This document shows positions 52,666 through 60,401 of a stretch of DNA of 64,000 nt, in pieces (the first letter of the stretch is position 1; every line of letters starts with the position of its first letter). The stretch lies in assembly GCF_900100255.1 (NCBI RefSeq), contig NZ_FMTS01000005.1, positions 62,001 through 126,000 on the forward strand, written 5' to 3'. Below the pieces are notes generated by a model. That model saw only the letters and a list, made by a program, of their open reading frames with translations. It was not told the origin of the DNA and did not search any database. A program made the translations under genes and the position numbers. The DNA comes from Asticcacaulis taihuensis (GTDB taxonomy: Bacteria; Pseudomonadota; Alphaproteobacteria; Caulobacterales; Caulobacteraceae).

Positions 52666-54171
52666 TTAAAGCGTAACCCCATTTTTCCAGATGGCGATTT
52701 CTCGCTCATCGTTTGTTTCATTGCAAGCCGGCCGGCCCGAAGCGGTTTTGATAATCAGATCCATCAGGTCGTCGGCGGTCTGTTCCAGAGTGCGCCCTTC
52801 CAGCACCTGACCGGCATTGAAGTCGATCCAGCCAGGCTTGCGGGCCGCCAGGGCCGAATTGGAGGCGATTTTCAGCGTCGGCGCCGGGAAGCCGAGCGGC
52901 GTGCCGCGGCCGGTGGTGAAGAGCACGATCACCGCGCCCGCCGCCGTCAGGGCCGTGCTCGATACCGCGTCATTGCCGGGCGCTTCCAGCAGGGAGAGGC
53001 CCCGTTCGTGGGCGCGTTCGCCATAACGCATGACGGCGTTGAGGGGGCTGTGACCGCCCTTCTGAACCGCGCCGAGCGATTTTTCTTCAAGCGTGGTAAT
53101 GCCGCCGGCCTTGTTGCCCGGCGACGGGTTTTCAAAGACCGGCTGTTTGTGTTCGATGAAATAGGTTTTGAAATCATTGACCACTTCAACGACGTCATGA
53201 AAAACCTTCTCGTCCTTTGCGCGGTTCATCAGGCCGCGTTCGGCGCCGAAAACCTCCGGAATCTCTGTCATGATCGCACGGCCGCCGGCAAAGGCCACGC
53301 GGTCGGCGATCAGCCCGACCAGCGGATTGGCGGTCAGGCCGGAAAAGGCATCCGATCCGCCGCATTTGACGCCGATCGTCAGGTCACGGACGGAACAGGT
53401 TTCGCGCCGGTCCTTCTCGACGACGGCGACCAGCGCTTCCAGCGCTTCCAGACCGGCCTCGTGTTCGTCCTCGACCATCTGCGCCGCGAAATATTTCAGG
53501 CGGTCGGCGGGGCGGTCTATCTCCCTGATCAGGGCCGAAAGCTGGTTGTTCTCGCAGCCCAGGCCAACGATCAGCACGCCGCCGGCATTGGGGTGCATGG
53601 CCAGTGACGCCAGCAGTTTGCGCGTATGATCGAGATCGTCACCCAGTTGCGAACAGCCGAGCGGATGGGTCAGGGCATGGATGCCGTCAACGCGGCCCCT
53701 GAAGCGTTCGGAAGCGACGCGCGCCAGCTTTTCCGAGGTTTTGGCCACGCAGCCGACCGTGCATAAAATCCAGATTTCGTTGCGAATCCCGACCTGGCCA
53801 TCTGCACGGCGGTAACCTTCGAAAGTGGCTTCCATAAGGGCTGGCGGCGTTGTAACGGACGTCGGCTGGTAGCTGTAAGCCTCAAGTCCGCTTAAGCCCG
53901 TCACCAGGTTATGGGCATGAACATGCTCACCGGCGGCGATATCCTGCGAGGCGCGGCCAATGCTGAAACCGAGCTTGATGATCTCATCGCCCGCCTGGAT
54001 ATCTTTCAGCGCGATCTTGTGGCCCTTCGGCACATCGCTGCGCAGAACAATCTCACGTCCGTCGATGCCAATGACATAGCCCGCCGCCAGGTCCTGGAGA
54101 GCCACTGCGACCGAATCGCCCGCGCTGACCCGCAGCCAGGGCAGTGATAAGCCGGCCGGATCATCCGCCAT
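52666..54171 (-). CDS. uxaA: Altronate dehydratase
   Basis: 501 aa from ATG 54171 (ADDPAGLSLPWLRVSAGDSV); the longer frame to 54243 runs over the operator. A SAF domain in the first 90 residues (VIGIDGREIVLRSDVPKGHK) and the dehydratase part (GVLIVGLGCENNQLSALIRE, LTIGVKCGGSDAFSGLTANP, LFTTGRGTPLGFPAPTLKIA) are complete. It converts altronate to 2-keto-3-deoxygluconate. A LacI-type operator lies 33-48 bases upstream. First gene of the operon, divergent from the LacI gene. Confidence 0.93.
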   Translation of the reverse strand: MADDPAGLSLPWLRVSAGDSVAVALQDLAAGYVIGIDGREIVLRSDVPKGHKIALKDIQAGDEIIKLGFSIGRASQDIAAGEHVHAHNLVTGLSGLEAYSYQPTSVTTPPALMEATFEGYRRADGQVGIRNEIWILCTVGCVAKTSEKLARVASERFRGRVDGIHALTHPLGCSQLGDDLDHTRKLLASLAMHPNAGGVLIVGLGCENNQLSALIREIDRPADRLKYFAAQMVEDEHEAGLEALEALVAVVEKDRRETCSVRDLTIGVKCGGSDAFSGLTANPLVGLIADRVAFAGGRAIMTEIPEVFGAERGLMNRAKDEKVFHDVVEVVNDFKTYFIEHKQPVFENPSPGNKAGGITTLEEKSLGAVQKGGHSPLNAVMRYGERAHERGLSLLEAPGNDAVSSTALTAAGAVIVLFTTGRGTPLGFPAPTLKIASNSALAARKPGWIDFNAGQVLEGRTLEQTADDLMDLIIKTASGRPACNETNDEREIAIWKNGVTL

Positions 54172-54203
54172 GAACTTAGACTCCAGTATCAGTTTTACAA
54201 ATA

Positions 54204-54219
54204 ATGATACCGGTGTCAT
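54204..54219. promoter_or_regulatory. UxuR/KdgR-like LacI operator 1
   Basis: ATGATACCGGTGTCAT, a 16-bp near-perfect palindrome in the divergent space between uxaA and the LacI regulator gene. It sits 33 bases before the uxaA start codon and matches the two sites at 55401 and 58459. Confidence 0.75.
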
Positions 54220-54326
54220 AAACCTAGAGCCCAACCTTTTCAACCGGGCATTTCAAGAAAATAACTGTTCAGCCGCCGCGAAGCCCGCTACCCATAGCCC
54301 AACAAGACGATCAGGCCCCATACTCC

Positions 54327-55370
54327 ATGTCCGAAGACGCTATCGAGGAATTCATCCAGCGCCGCAAGAAGGCGACGATCAATGATGTGGCGCGGCTGGC
54401 GCGCGTGTCGAAAAAGACGGTGTCGCGGGTTATTAACAAGTCGCCCAGCGTTCGGGCCGAAACGCGTGACAGAGTCAATGCCATTATCGAGCGCATTGGC
54501 TTCCGGCCTGATCCACAGGCGCGCGGCCTGGCCTTCCGCCGGTCGTTCCTGATCGGACTGATCTACGACAATCCCAATGCTCAATATGTCGTCAACATGC
54601 AGATGGGCGCGCTCGATGCCCTGCGCGGGTCCGGCAGCGAACTGGTGGTCCACCCGTGCGACCGCCACAGTGAGCGCTTCATCGAGGATATCCGCGATTT
54701 CATAGAATTGCAGCGTCTGGCCGGGGTGATCATCCTGCCGCCGATTTCCGAGGACAAGCGCCTGCTGGCCCTGCTGGAGGAACTGGACGTCGATTATGTC
54801 CGGGTGTCCGCCGTGCAGCCGACCACGACGACCGGTGGTTACGCGGTCCTGTCAAAAGAGCGCATCGGCTGCCGCGCCGCTGGCGAGCATCTGGCGCAAC
54901 TGGGCCACAAACAGATCGGTTTTATAACGGGCCCTGAAGGCTATGTTTCGGCCATCGAGCGGCGCGCCGGTTTCCGCGAGGGGCTACAGGCCCACGGACT
55001 GGATATAAACTGGGAACTGGAGGCGCAAGGCGCCTATACCTTCGAGTCCGGCCATGCCGCCGCCCTTAAAATTCTCGACCGGCCCAACCGCCCGACCGCC
55101 ATCTTCGCCAGTAATGATGAAATGGCCATCGGCGCCTATAAGGCGGCCTTTGAGCTGGGCCTGCGCATCCCGGCCGATCTCAGCATCTGCGGCTATGACG
55201 ACAGCCCCATGGCTCTGCGCGTTTCGCCGCCTCTCACCACGGTCAACCTGCCGAGTCGTGACATGGCGAAGGCGGCCGCCATGACCCTGCTGACCGATGA
55301 AGACGACCGCCGGGACGAAATCATCTTTGAATCCGGTCTGGTTGTGCGCGAATCGACGGCCCGTCTGTAG
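54327..55370 (+). CDS. LacI-family regulator of hexuronate catabolism
   Basis: 347 aa. The HTH is ATINDVARLARVSKKTVSRV with hinge RPDPQARGLAF. The periplasmic-binding-type sensor domain follows (LIGLIYDNPNAQYVVNMQMG, IGFITGPEGYVSAIERRAGF, IFASNDEMAIGAYKAAFELG). It probably represses the uronate genes until a pathway intermediate is present. The palindrome at 54204-54219 lies between it and uxaA, and equivalent sites precede uxaC and the hydratase gene. Its stop is followed after 90 bases by uxaC on the same strand. Confidence 0.92.
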   Translation: MSEDAIEEFIQRRKKATINDVARLARVSKKTVSRVINKSPSVRAETRDRVNAIIERIGFRPDPQARGLAFRRSFLIGLIYDNPNAQYVVNMQMGALDALRGSGSELVVHPCDRHSERFIEDIRDFIELQRLAGVIILPPISEDKRLLALLEELDVDYVRVSAVQPTTTTGGYAVLSKERIGCRAAGEHLAQLGHKQIGFITGPEGYVSAIERRAGFREGLQAHGLDINWELEAQGAYTFESGHAAALKILDRPNRPTAIFASNDEMAIGAYKAAFELGLRIPADLSICGYDDSPMALRVSPPLTTVNLPSRDMAKAAAMTLLTDEDDRRDEIIFESGLVVRESTARL

Positions 55371-55400
55371 GGCTTGCAAAAAAGCCTGTTGTCAAACGTA

Positions 55401-55416
55401 ATGACACCGGTTACCT
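55401..55416. promoter_or_regulatory. LacI operator 2, before uxaC
   Basis: ATGACACCGGTTACCT: the left half equals the consensus ATGACACC, while the right half is degenerate. It lies 45 bases before the uxaC start. Weaker than the other two sites. Confidence 0.5.
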
Positions 55417-55460
55417 ATGGCGGAAAATATCTCTCAGGGTCGATCCCCAAGGTCAATAAC

Positions 55461-56873
55461 ATGTCCAAGCCGCTTTTCCTTCATGCCGACCGCCTGTTCT
55501 CCAGCGATCCGGCCCAGCGCGCCATTGCGCGTGATCTCTATGCCAGCGTGAAGGGCCTGCCGATCCTGTCGCCGCACGGCCATACCGATCCGTCATGGTT
55601 TGCCGACAACCAGCCCTTCGAAAACGCCACCGAACTGTTCCTGGCACCAGACCACTATATCTACCGGATGCTTTACAGCCAGGGCATCGATATGGATTCG
55701 GTCGGTGTCGGTTCGAAAGCCGGGCCGTCCTCCGCCGACGCGCGTGCCGCCTGGCGTATCTATGCCGCCAACCAGCACCTGTTCCGCGGCACGCCCAGCT
55801 TCATGTGGATGAGCCACGTTTTCGGCGAGATCATGGGCTTCGAGGTGGCGCTTGATGAAACCACGGCTGATTTCTATTTCGACCGCATCGGCGAATTGCT
55901 GGCTTCGGACGCCTATCGCCCGCGCGCTTTGTTCGATCGCTTCAATATCGAGCTTCTGGCCACGACCGAAGGCCCGACCGATACGTTGGAGCATCATGCG
56001 AAAATCAAGGCGTCCGGCTGGAAGGGGCGCGTGGTCACGGCCTATCGTCCCGATCCGGTCATCGATCCGGAGCACGAGGACTTCCACGACAAGCTGGCCC
56101 TCTTCGCCGACCTGACCGGCGAGGATGTCCATAGCTGGAAGGGCTATCTTAGCGCTCACCGCAAGCGCCGCGATGTCTTCATGGCGCACGGGGCCACCTC
56201 GACCGATCACGGCCACCCGACGGCGCAGACCGCCAATCTGTCGCATTCGGATGCCAAGGACCTGTTCCATCGTGTGCTCAAAAAGCATGTCTCGGCCGAA
56301 GACGCTGAGCTTTTCCGCGCCCAGATGCTGACCGAGATGGCGCGTATGTCGCTCGATGACGGCCTGACCATGCAGATCCACCCCGGTGCCTACCGCAATC
56401 ATAATGCCAGGGTGTTTGATACATATGGCCGCGACAAGGGCGCCGATATCCCCATGCCGACCGGTTATGTCCATGCGCTTAAGCCGCTACTCGATGCGTT
56501 CGGTAACGAGAAGAATCTGACGATCATCCTATTCACGCTTGATGAGACCAACTATGCCCGTGAACTGGCGCCGCTGGCCGGTCATTACCCCGTGCTGAAG
56601 CTTGGCCCGTCGTGGTGGTTCCACGATTCATCCGAAGGCATGATGCGCTTCCGCGAGCAGGTGACCGAGACGGCCGGTTTCTACAATACGGTCGGCTTCA
56701 ATGACGATACCCGCGCCTTCCTGTCGATCCCCGCGCGCCACGATGTCGCCCGCCGCATCGACTCGGCCTTCCTGGCGCGTCTGGTGGCTGAGCACAGACT
56801 GCCGATCGAAGATGCCGCCCAGGTGATCCAGGACCTGACCTACAACCTGCCGAAAGCGGCGTATAAGCTGTGA
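55461..56873 (+). CDS. uxaC: Uronate isomerase
   Basis: 470 aa from ATG 55461 (SKPLFLHADRLFSSDPAQRA); the frame begins at 55374 but that would cover the operator. It isomerises glucuronate to fructuronate and galacturonate to tagaturonate. Motifs: ILSPHGHTDPSWFADNQPF (metal-binding His), LLATTEGPTDTLEHH, DDGLTMQIHPGAYRNHN and LGPSWWFHDSSEGMMRFREQ. Full family length. It ends at a bidirectional terminator. Confidence 0.94.
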   Translation: MSKPLFLHADRLFSSDPAQRAIARDLYASVKGLPILSPHGHTDPSWFADNQPFENATELFLAPDHYIYRMLYSQGIDMDSVGVGSKAGPSSADARAAWRIYAANQHLFRGTPSFMWMSHVFGEIMGFEVALDETTADFYFDRIGELLASDAYRPRALFDRFNIELLATTEGPTDTLEHHAKIKASGWKGRVVTAYRPDPVIDPEHEDFHDKLALFADLTGEDVHSWKGYLSAHRKRRDVFMAHGATSTDHGHPTAQTANLSHSDAKDLFHRVLKKHVSAEDAELFRAQMLTEMARMSLDDGLTMQIHPGAYRNHNARVFDTYGRDKGADIPMPTGYVHALKPLLDAFGNEKNLTIILFTLDETNYARELAPLAGHYPVLKLGPSWWFHDSSEGMMRFREQVTETAGFYNTVGFNDDTRAFLSIPARHDVARRIDSAFLARLVAEHRLPIEDAAQVIQDLTYNLPKAAYKL

Positions 56874-56908
56874 TTTTATCCTCCCCTGCGAAGCGGGGGA
56901 GGATAAAA
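56874..56908. terminator. Bidirectional terminator between uxaC and ECF41 sigma gene
   Basis: TTTTATCCTCCCC (56874-56886) and GGGGAGGATAAAA (56896-56908) pair perfectly. T tracts lie on both strands. It fills the whole 35-base gap between two convergent stops. Confidence 0.88.
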
Positions 56909-57790
56909 TTAGTGAAGCCTTGTCAGCTTGTCCGGATTGCGCTGGAACCAGACGGCGGTAATCTTGCCGTCAGTGATTTCCACGCTCAGCACATCGGTAT
57001 AGTCGTCCGTATGTGTGGTCAGCAGTGACAGCACACCATTGACGCGTTCATAGCGCAGGGCCGCCGTGGTGTGGTTGCGGAACTTCTGGTAGATGCCGGC
57101 CATGAAGGCGCCGACCCGGCGCTTACCATCCAGAATATTGATTGCCGCCGATATCTTGCCGCCACCGTCGCTGTAGAGCTTTACATCATCGGCCAGCAGG
57201 GCTTCCAGCGCCGCCATGTCGCCCTTTTGCGAGGCCACCACAAAGGCTTCGAGATAGCGTCGCTCATCATCGGGCGTCACCTTGAAACGCGGCCGGGATG
57301 CCCGGACATGCTGGCGAGCACGTGCCGCCAGTTGCCGGCAACTGTCTTCGGAGCGCTCCAGCGTGCGGGCGATTTCATCATAGCCGATATCGAAGACATC
57401 ATGCAGCAGGAAGCTGGCGCGCTCCAGCGGTGTCAGACGCTCCAGAGCATAAAGCAGGCCGATGGAGAGATCGTCGGCCAACTCTGTGGCCGCCGCCGGC
57501 GAACCGGTAAAATCGCTGACATCGTGCAGCGGTTCGGGCAGCCACGGGCCAACATAGTCGACACGTTTTTTGTGCGCCGATTTCAGGATATCGAGACAGA
57601 GGCGTGTCACGATCCGAGTGAGATAGGCGCGCTTGTTGTCGATGGTTTCAGGAGCGGTTTCGCGGACGCGCAGAAAGGCGTCCTGCACGGCGTCCTCCGC
57701 CTCGCTGACCGTGCCCAGCATCCGGTAGGCCACGCCTTGCAGATAGCGCCGCTCGTCTTCAAACCATTGGATATCGGAGTGAGGGATCAT
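56909..57790 (-). CDS. ECF41-family RNA polymerase sigma factor with SnoaL domain
   Basis: 293 aa. Sigma region 2 (RYLQGVAYRMLGTVSEAEDA, VQDAFLRVRE) and region 4 (ERLTPLERASFLLHDVFDIG, YDEIARTLERSEDSCRQLAA) are followed by a SnoaL-like C-terminal domain. The linker WLPEPL, DGGGK and terminal NPDKL are the three signature motifs of ECF41. By published work the C-terminal domain controls the factor, replacing an anti-sigma. It is the downstream partner of a carboxymuconolactone decarboxylase gene bearing the ECF41 promoter. Confidence 0.93.
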   Translation of the reverse strand: MIPHSDIQWFEDERRYLQGVAYRMLGTVSEAEDAVQDAFLRVRETAPETIDNKRAYLTRIVTRLCLDILKSAHKKRVDYVGPWLPEPLHDVSDFTGSPAAATELADDLSIGLLYALERLTPLERASFLLHDVFDIGYDEIARTLERSEDSCRQLAARARQHVRASRPRFKVTPDDERRYLEAFVVASQKGDMAALEALLADDVKLYSDGGGKISAAINILDGKRRVGAFMAGIYQKFRNHTTAALRYERVNGVLSLLTTHTDDYTDVLSVEITDGKITAVWFQRNPDKLTRLH

Positions 57791-57813
57791 AGTGATTTTT
57801 CAAGCAAGTTTGA

Positions 57814-57888
57814 TCCACAGATAAGCCAGATAAGCACAGATGTTTCCACGCATAAATCCTATCTCCGCTTCTCTGGCTTATCTGTGGA
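57814..57888. repeat. 17-bp perfect inverted repeat between CMD and ECF41 genes
   Basis: TCCACAGATAAGCCAGA (57814-57830) and TCTGGCTTATCTGTGGA (57872-57888) are exact complements across a 41-base spacer. No T run follows. In RNA it would form a long stem between the two genes. Function unknown. Confidence 0.75.
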
Positions 57889-57898
57889 TATCTTAGGC

Positions 57899-58357
57899 TT
57901 AGGAAGCCGGTTTATCATTGGCATGGAGGAAGCGCATCGAAACAGCCAGCCGGTTCCAGGCATTGATCATGGCTATGGCCAGTGTCAAATCGGCCATTTC
58001 CTTGTCGCTGAACTGCGCCTTGACCTCGGCATAGGTCTCGTCTTCGGCGCGATCGACATCGATATGGGTCAGGCTCTCCGCCCACAGCAGCGCCGCGCGT
58101 TCTTTTTCCGTGAACATGCGCGATTCCTCCCAGGCGGGCAGCAGGTTCAGGCGGGCAGGGGTGTCGCCGGCCTTGAGGGCCTCCTCATAGTGCATGTGCA
58201 GGCAGAAGGCGCAGCCATTGATCTGCGAGACGCGCAGCTTGACCAGGCTGAGCAGCTTGAGGTCAAGCGCGCCGTGCAGATAGGTTTCAGTGGCTATCAG
58301 GCCGTTATAGCCATCGGCGGCCAGAGAGGCGAGGTTCAGGCGGTTGAAATGGGTCAT
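57899..58357 (-). CDS. Carboxymuconolactone decarboxylase (AhpD-like) family protein
   Basis: 152 aa. The CMD/AhpD active motif is NGCAFCLHMHYEEAL, with two Cys-like positions (C..H) of the peroxidase-type family; ALLWAESLTHIDVDRAED is also typical. Such genes are the known partners of ECF41 sigma factors. Function may be antioxidant or thiol-linked, but in this family a specific substrate is not set. It is preceded by an ECF41 promoter (58390-58416), so it is probably the main target of the neighbouring sigma factor. Start ATG 58357 has AAGGAG upstream. Confidence 0.92.
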   Translation of the reverse strand: MTHFNRLNLASLAADGYNGLIATETYLHGALDLKLLSLVKLRVSQINGCAFCLHMHYEEALKAGDTPARLNLLPAWEESRMFTEKERAALLWAESLTHIDVDRAEDETYAEVKAQFSDKEMADLTLAIAMINAWNRLAVSMRFLHANDKPAS

Positions 58358-58389
58358 GGCAGTCTCCTTTGGTTAGGGTCTGCCAGTAT

Positions 58390-58416
58390 GACGAGTCAGC
58401 CGTCGCCGCTGTGACA
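58390..58416 (-). promoter_or_regulatory. ECF41-type promoter, TGTCACA-N16-CGTC
   Basis: On the minus strand TGTCACA (58410-58416) is followed after exactly 16 bases by CGTC (58390-58393). That is the published ECF41 promoter form. It lies 33 bases before the CMD start codon. Confidence 0.85.
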
Positions 58417-58458
58417 TGACGGGCATTTTTTTCGCAGAAAGCCGCATTTCGATTGAAC

Positions 58459-58474
58459 ATGACACCGGTATCTT
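58459..58474. promoter_or_regulatory. LacI operator 3, before the hydratase-kdgK operon
   Basis: ATGACACCGGTATCTT, differing from the consensus ATGACACCGGTATCAT at one position. It lies 33 bases before the hydratase start. Same spacing as operator 1 to uxaA. Confidence 0.75.
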
Positions 58475-58507
58475 TTAGGTTCGCGGCCCGGAAGGAAGCT
58501 CAATACC

Positions 58508-59344
58508 ATGTCCCATAAGTCCATTGCCGACCGCTTTACTGCCGCCAGACGCACGGCGACGGCTCTGCCGGATTATCCAGGCGAGCTGCCGGCCGGCATG
58601 GCCGATGCCTACGCCATCCAGGATGCGGCCATCGACCAGTGGCACCAGAAACTCGTCGGCTGGAAAATCGCCCGCATTCACCCCGATTTTCAGGCGCGGC
58701 ACGGCGAGCGCCTGGCCGGGCCGATCTTCGCCAACAGCTTCCATGAATACCGGGGCGAGCCCCTGACCTATCCGATTTTCAGCGACGGTTTTGGCGCGGT
58801 CGAGGCCGAGTTCGTCCTGCGCATCGACCACGATGCCGATCCGGAAAAGACTGAATATACGGAAGAAGAGGCCCTGCGCCTGTGCGACGGCCTTTATGCC
58901 GGCGTGGAAGTGGCTGGTTCGCCCTTCCCCAGGATCAATGAACTGGGCCCCACGGTTACCGCCTCCGATTTCGGCAATAATTTCGGTGAAATCCTCGGGC
59001 CGCGCCTGCTGGAAATCGATTCCGACACCACCCTCGATACGGTGGGGCCCGAGGCCCTGAAAAACTACAGGTCGAAGACCGAAATCGACGGCCAGGTGGT
59101 CGGCGAAGGCGGACTGTTCGTCATGCCGGGCGGCCCTTTCCAAGCCCTGGCCTGGCTGGCGGGGCATCTGGCCCGGCGCGGCCGTCCGCTGACGCGCGGC
59201 CTGCTGATTTCGACCGGCCAGACCACCGGCGTCCATCGCATCCTGCCCGGCCAGAGCTCGGTTATTACCTTCAGCGGTGTCGCGGATGTGGTAATAGAGC
59301 TGAATGCAGTGCCGCTGACCGCCGGCGCGCCAGAGATCGCCTAA
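58508..59344 (+). CDS. 2-keto-4-pentenoate hydratase-like (FAH superfamily)
   Basis: 278 aa. Fumarylacetoacetate-hydrolase-like fold: LVGWKIARIHPDFQARHGER, EAEFVLRIDHDADPEKTEYT, GVEVAGSPFPRINELGPTVT and VMPGGPFQALAWLAGHLARR. Members hydrate 2-oxo-pent-4-enoate or decarboxylate related acids. The operator at 58459 and the following kdgK tie it to KDG metabolism, where a 2-keto-3-deoxy-acid related reaction is likely but unproven. GGAAGG lies 12 bases before the ATG. The next gene starts 31 bases downstream. Confidence 0.85.
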   Translation: MSHKSIADRFTAARRTATALPDYPGELPAGMADAYAIQDAAIDQWHQKLVGWKIARIHPDFQARHGERLAGPIFANSFHEYRGEPLTYPIFSDGFGAVEAEFVLRIDHDADPEKTEYTEEEALRLCDGLYAGVEVAGSPFPRINELGPTVTASDFGNNFGEILGPRLLEIDSDTTLDTVGPEALKNYRSKTEIDGQVVGEGGLFVMPGGPFQALAWLAGHLARRGRPLTRGLLISTGQTTGVHRILPGQSSVITFSGVADVVIELNAVPLTAGAPEIA

Positions 59345-59374
59345 AGCAATATCACAAGACACGCAGGAACCCCC

Positions 59375-60379
59375 ATGCCATCGACCGCCCCATTCGTCTG
59401 TTTCGGCGAACTGCTGATCCGCCTGACCGTCACCGGCGGTCATCTGCTGGAAAGTCTGGCGCCGCTGCAACCGGTCGTGGGCGGGGCGGAAGCCAATGTG
59501 GCGGTCGGGCTGGCGCGCCTGGGCCATGAAACGCGCATGGTCAGCGTGGTGGCCGATAATGCCCTGGGCGTGGCGGCGGTCAATGAATTGCGTCGCTGGG
59601 GGGTCGATACCTCTGCCGTGACGAAGGCCCCGCAGCGCATGGGGCTCTATTTCCTGACGCCGGGCGCCATTCATCGCCCGTCGGATATCGTCTATGACCG
59701 TGCCGGTTCGGCCTTCGCTCTGGCCGATTTCAGCGCGCTCGACTGGCCCAAATTGCTGAAAGACGCCGGCTGGCTGCATGTCTCCGGCGTTACGGCCGCG
59801 CTCGGCGAAAATTGCGTGACCGCAGCCCTCACCGCCATGAAAACGGCCCGCAAACTGGGCGTGAAGGTATCTTTCGACTGCAATTACCGCCCAAAACTGT
59901 GGGCCGAATGGAGCGCCGACGCACCCGCCTATATCACTCAATTAATGCAACAGGCCGACCTGATCTTCGGCGGTTACCGCGATATCGAACTGGTCAGCGG
60001 CCATCGTTTTAATGATGAGCGCGCGGCGGCGGATTATGCGTTTGCCACCTTCCCGCATCTGCAACGCCTGGTCTGTACCCGCCGCGAACAGGTCAATGTC
60101 GATCATAACCGCCTGACCGGCCTGATGTATACGCGCGACCAGTCTCTGGAAACCGACACGCACAATATCGAACGCATCATCGACCGCATCGGCGGCGGGG
60201 ATGCCTTCGCCGCCGGCGTCATGCACGGCCTGCTGACTGGCGCCGATGATGAAAAGGCGCTCGATTACGGCATTGCCTGCGCCTGCCTGAAACACGCTCA
60301 GCCGGGCGACGCTAGCCTGGCCACGCCGGCCGATCTCGACGCTTTCCTCAGCGACGATGGTTTCGACGTCAAGCGATAG
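59375..60379 (+). CDS. kdgK: 2-keto-3-deoxygluconate kinase, PfkB family
   Basis: 334 aa. PfkB-type kinase: FGELLIRLTV near the N-terminus, LQPVVGGAEANVAVGLARLG, and the ATP/catalytic signature IDRIGGGDAFAAGVMHGLLT. It phosphorylates KDG to KDPG, joining hexuronate breakdown to the Entner-Doudoroff path. It is the second gene of the operon after the hydratase. KDPG aldolase is not in the window. The kinase ends 22 bases before the convergent radical SAM gene. Confidence 0.9.
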   Translation: MPSTAPFVCFGELLIRLTVTGGHLLESLAPLQPVVGGAEANVAVGLARLGHETRMVSVVADNALGVAAVNELRRWGVDTSAVTKAPQRMGLYFLTPGAIHRPSDIVYDRAGSAFALADFSALDWPKLLKDAGWLHVSGVTAALGENCVTAALTAMKTARKLGVKVSFDCNYRPKLWAEWSADAPAYITQLMQQADLIFGGYRDIELVSGHRFNDERAAADYAFATFPHLQRLVCTRREQVNVDHNRLTGLMYTRDQSLETDTHNIERIIDRIGGGDAFAAGVMHGLLTGADDEKALDYGIACACLKHAQPGDASLATPADLDAFLSDDGFDVKR

Positions 60380-60401
60380 GGCGAGCGGACGTCCTTATCT
60401 T

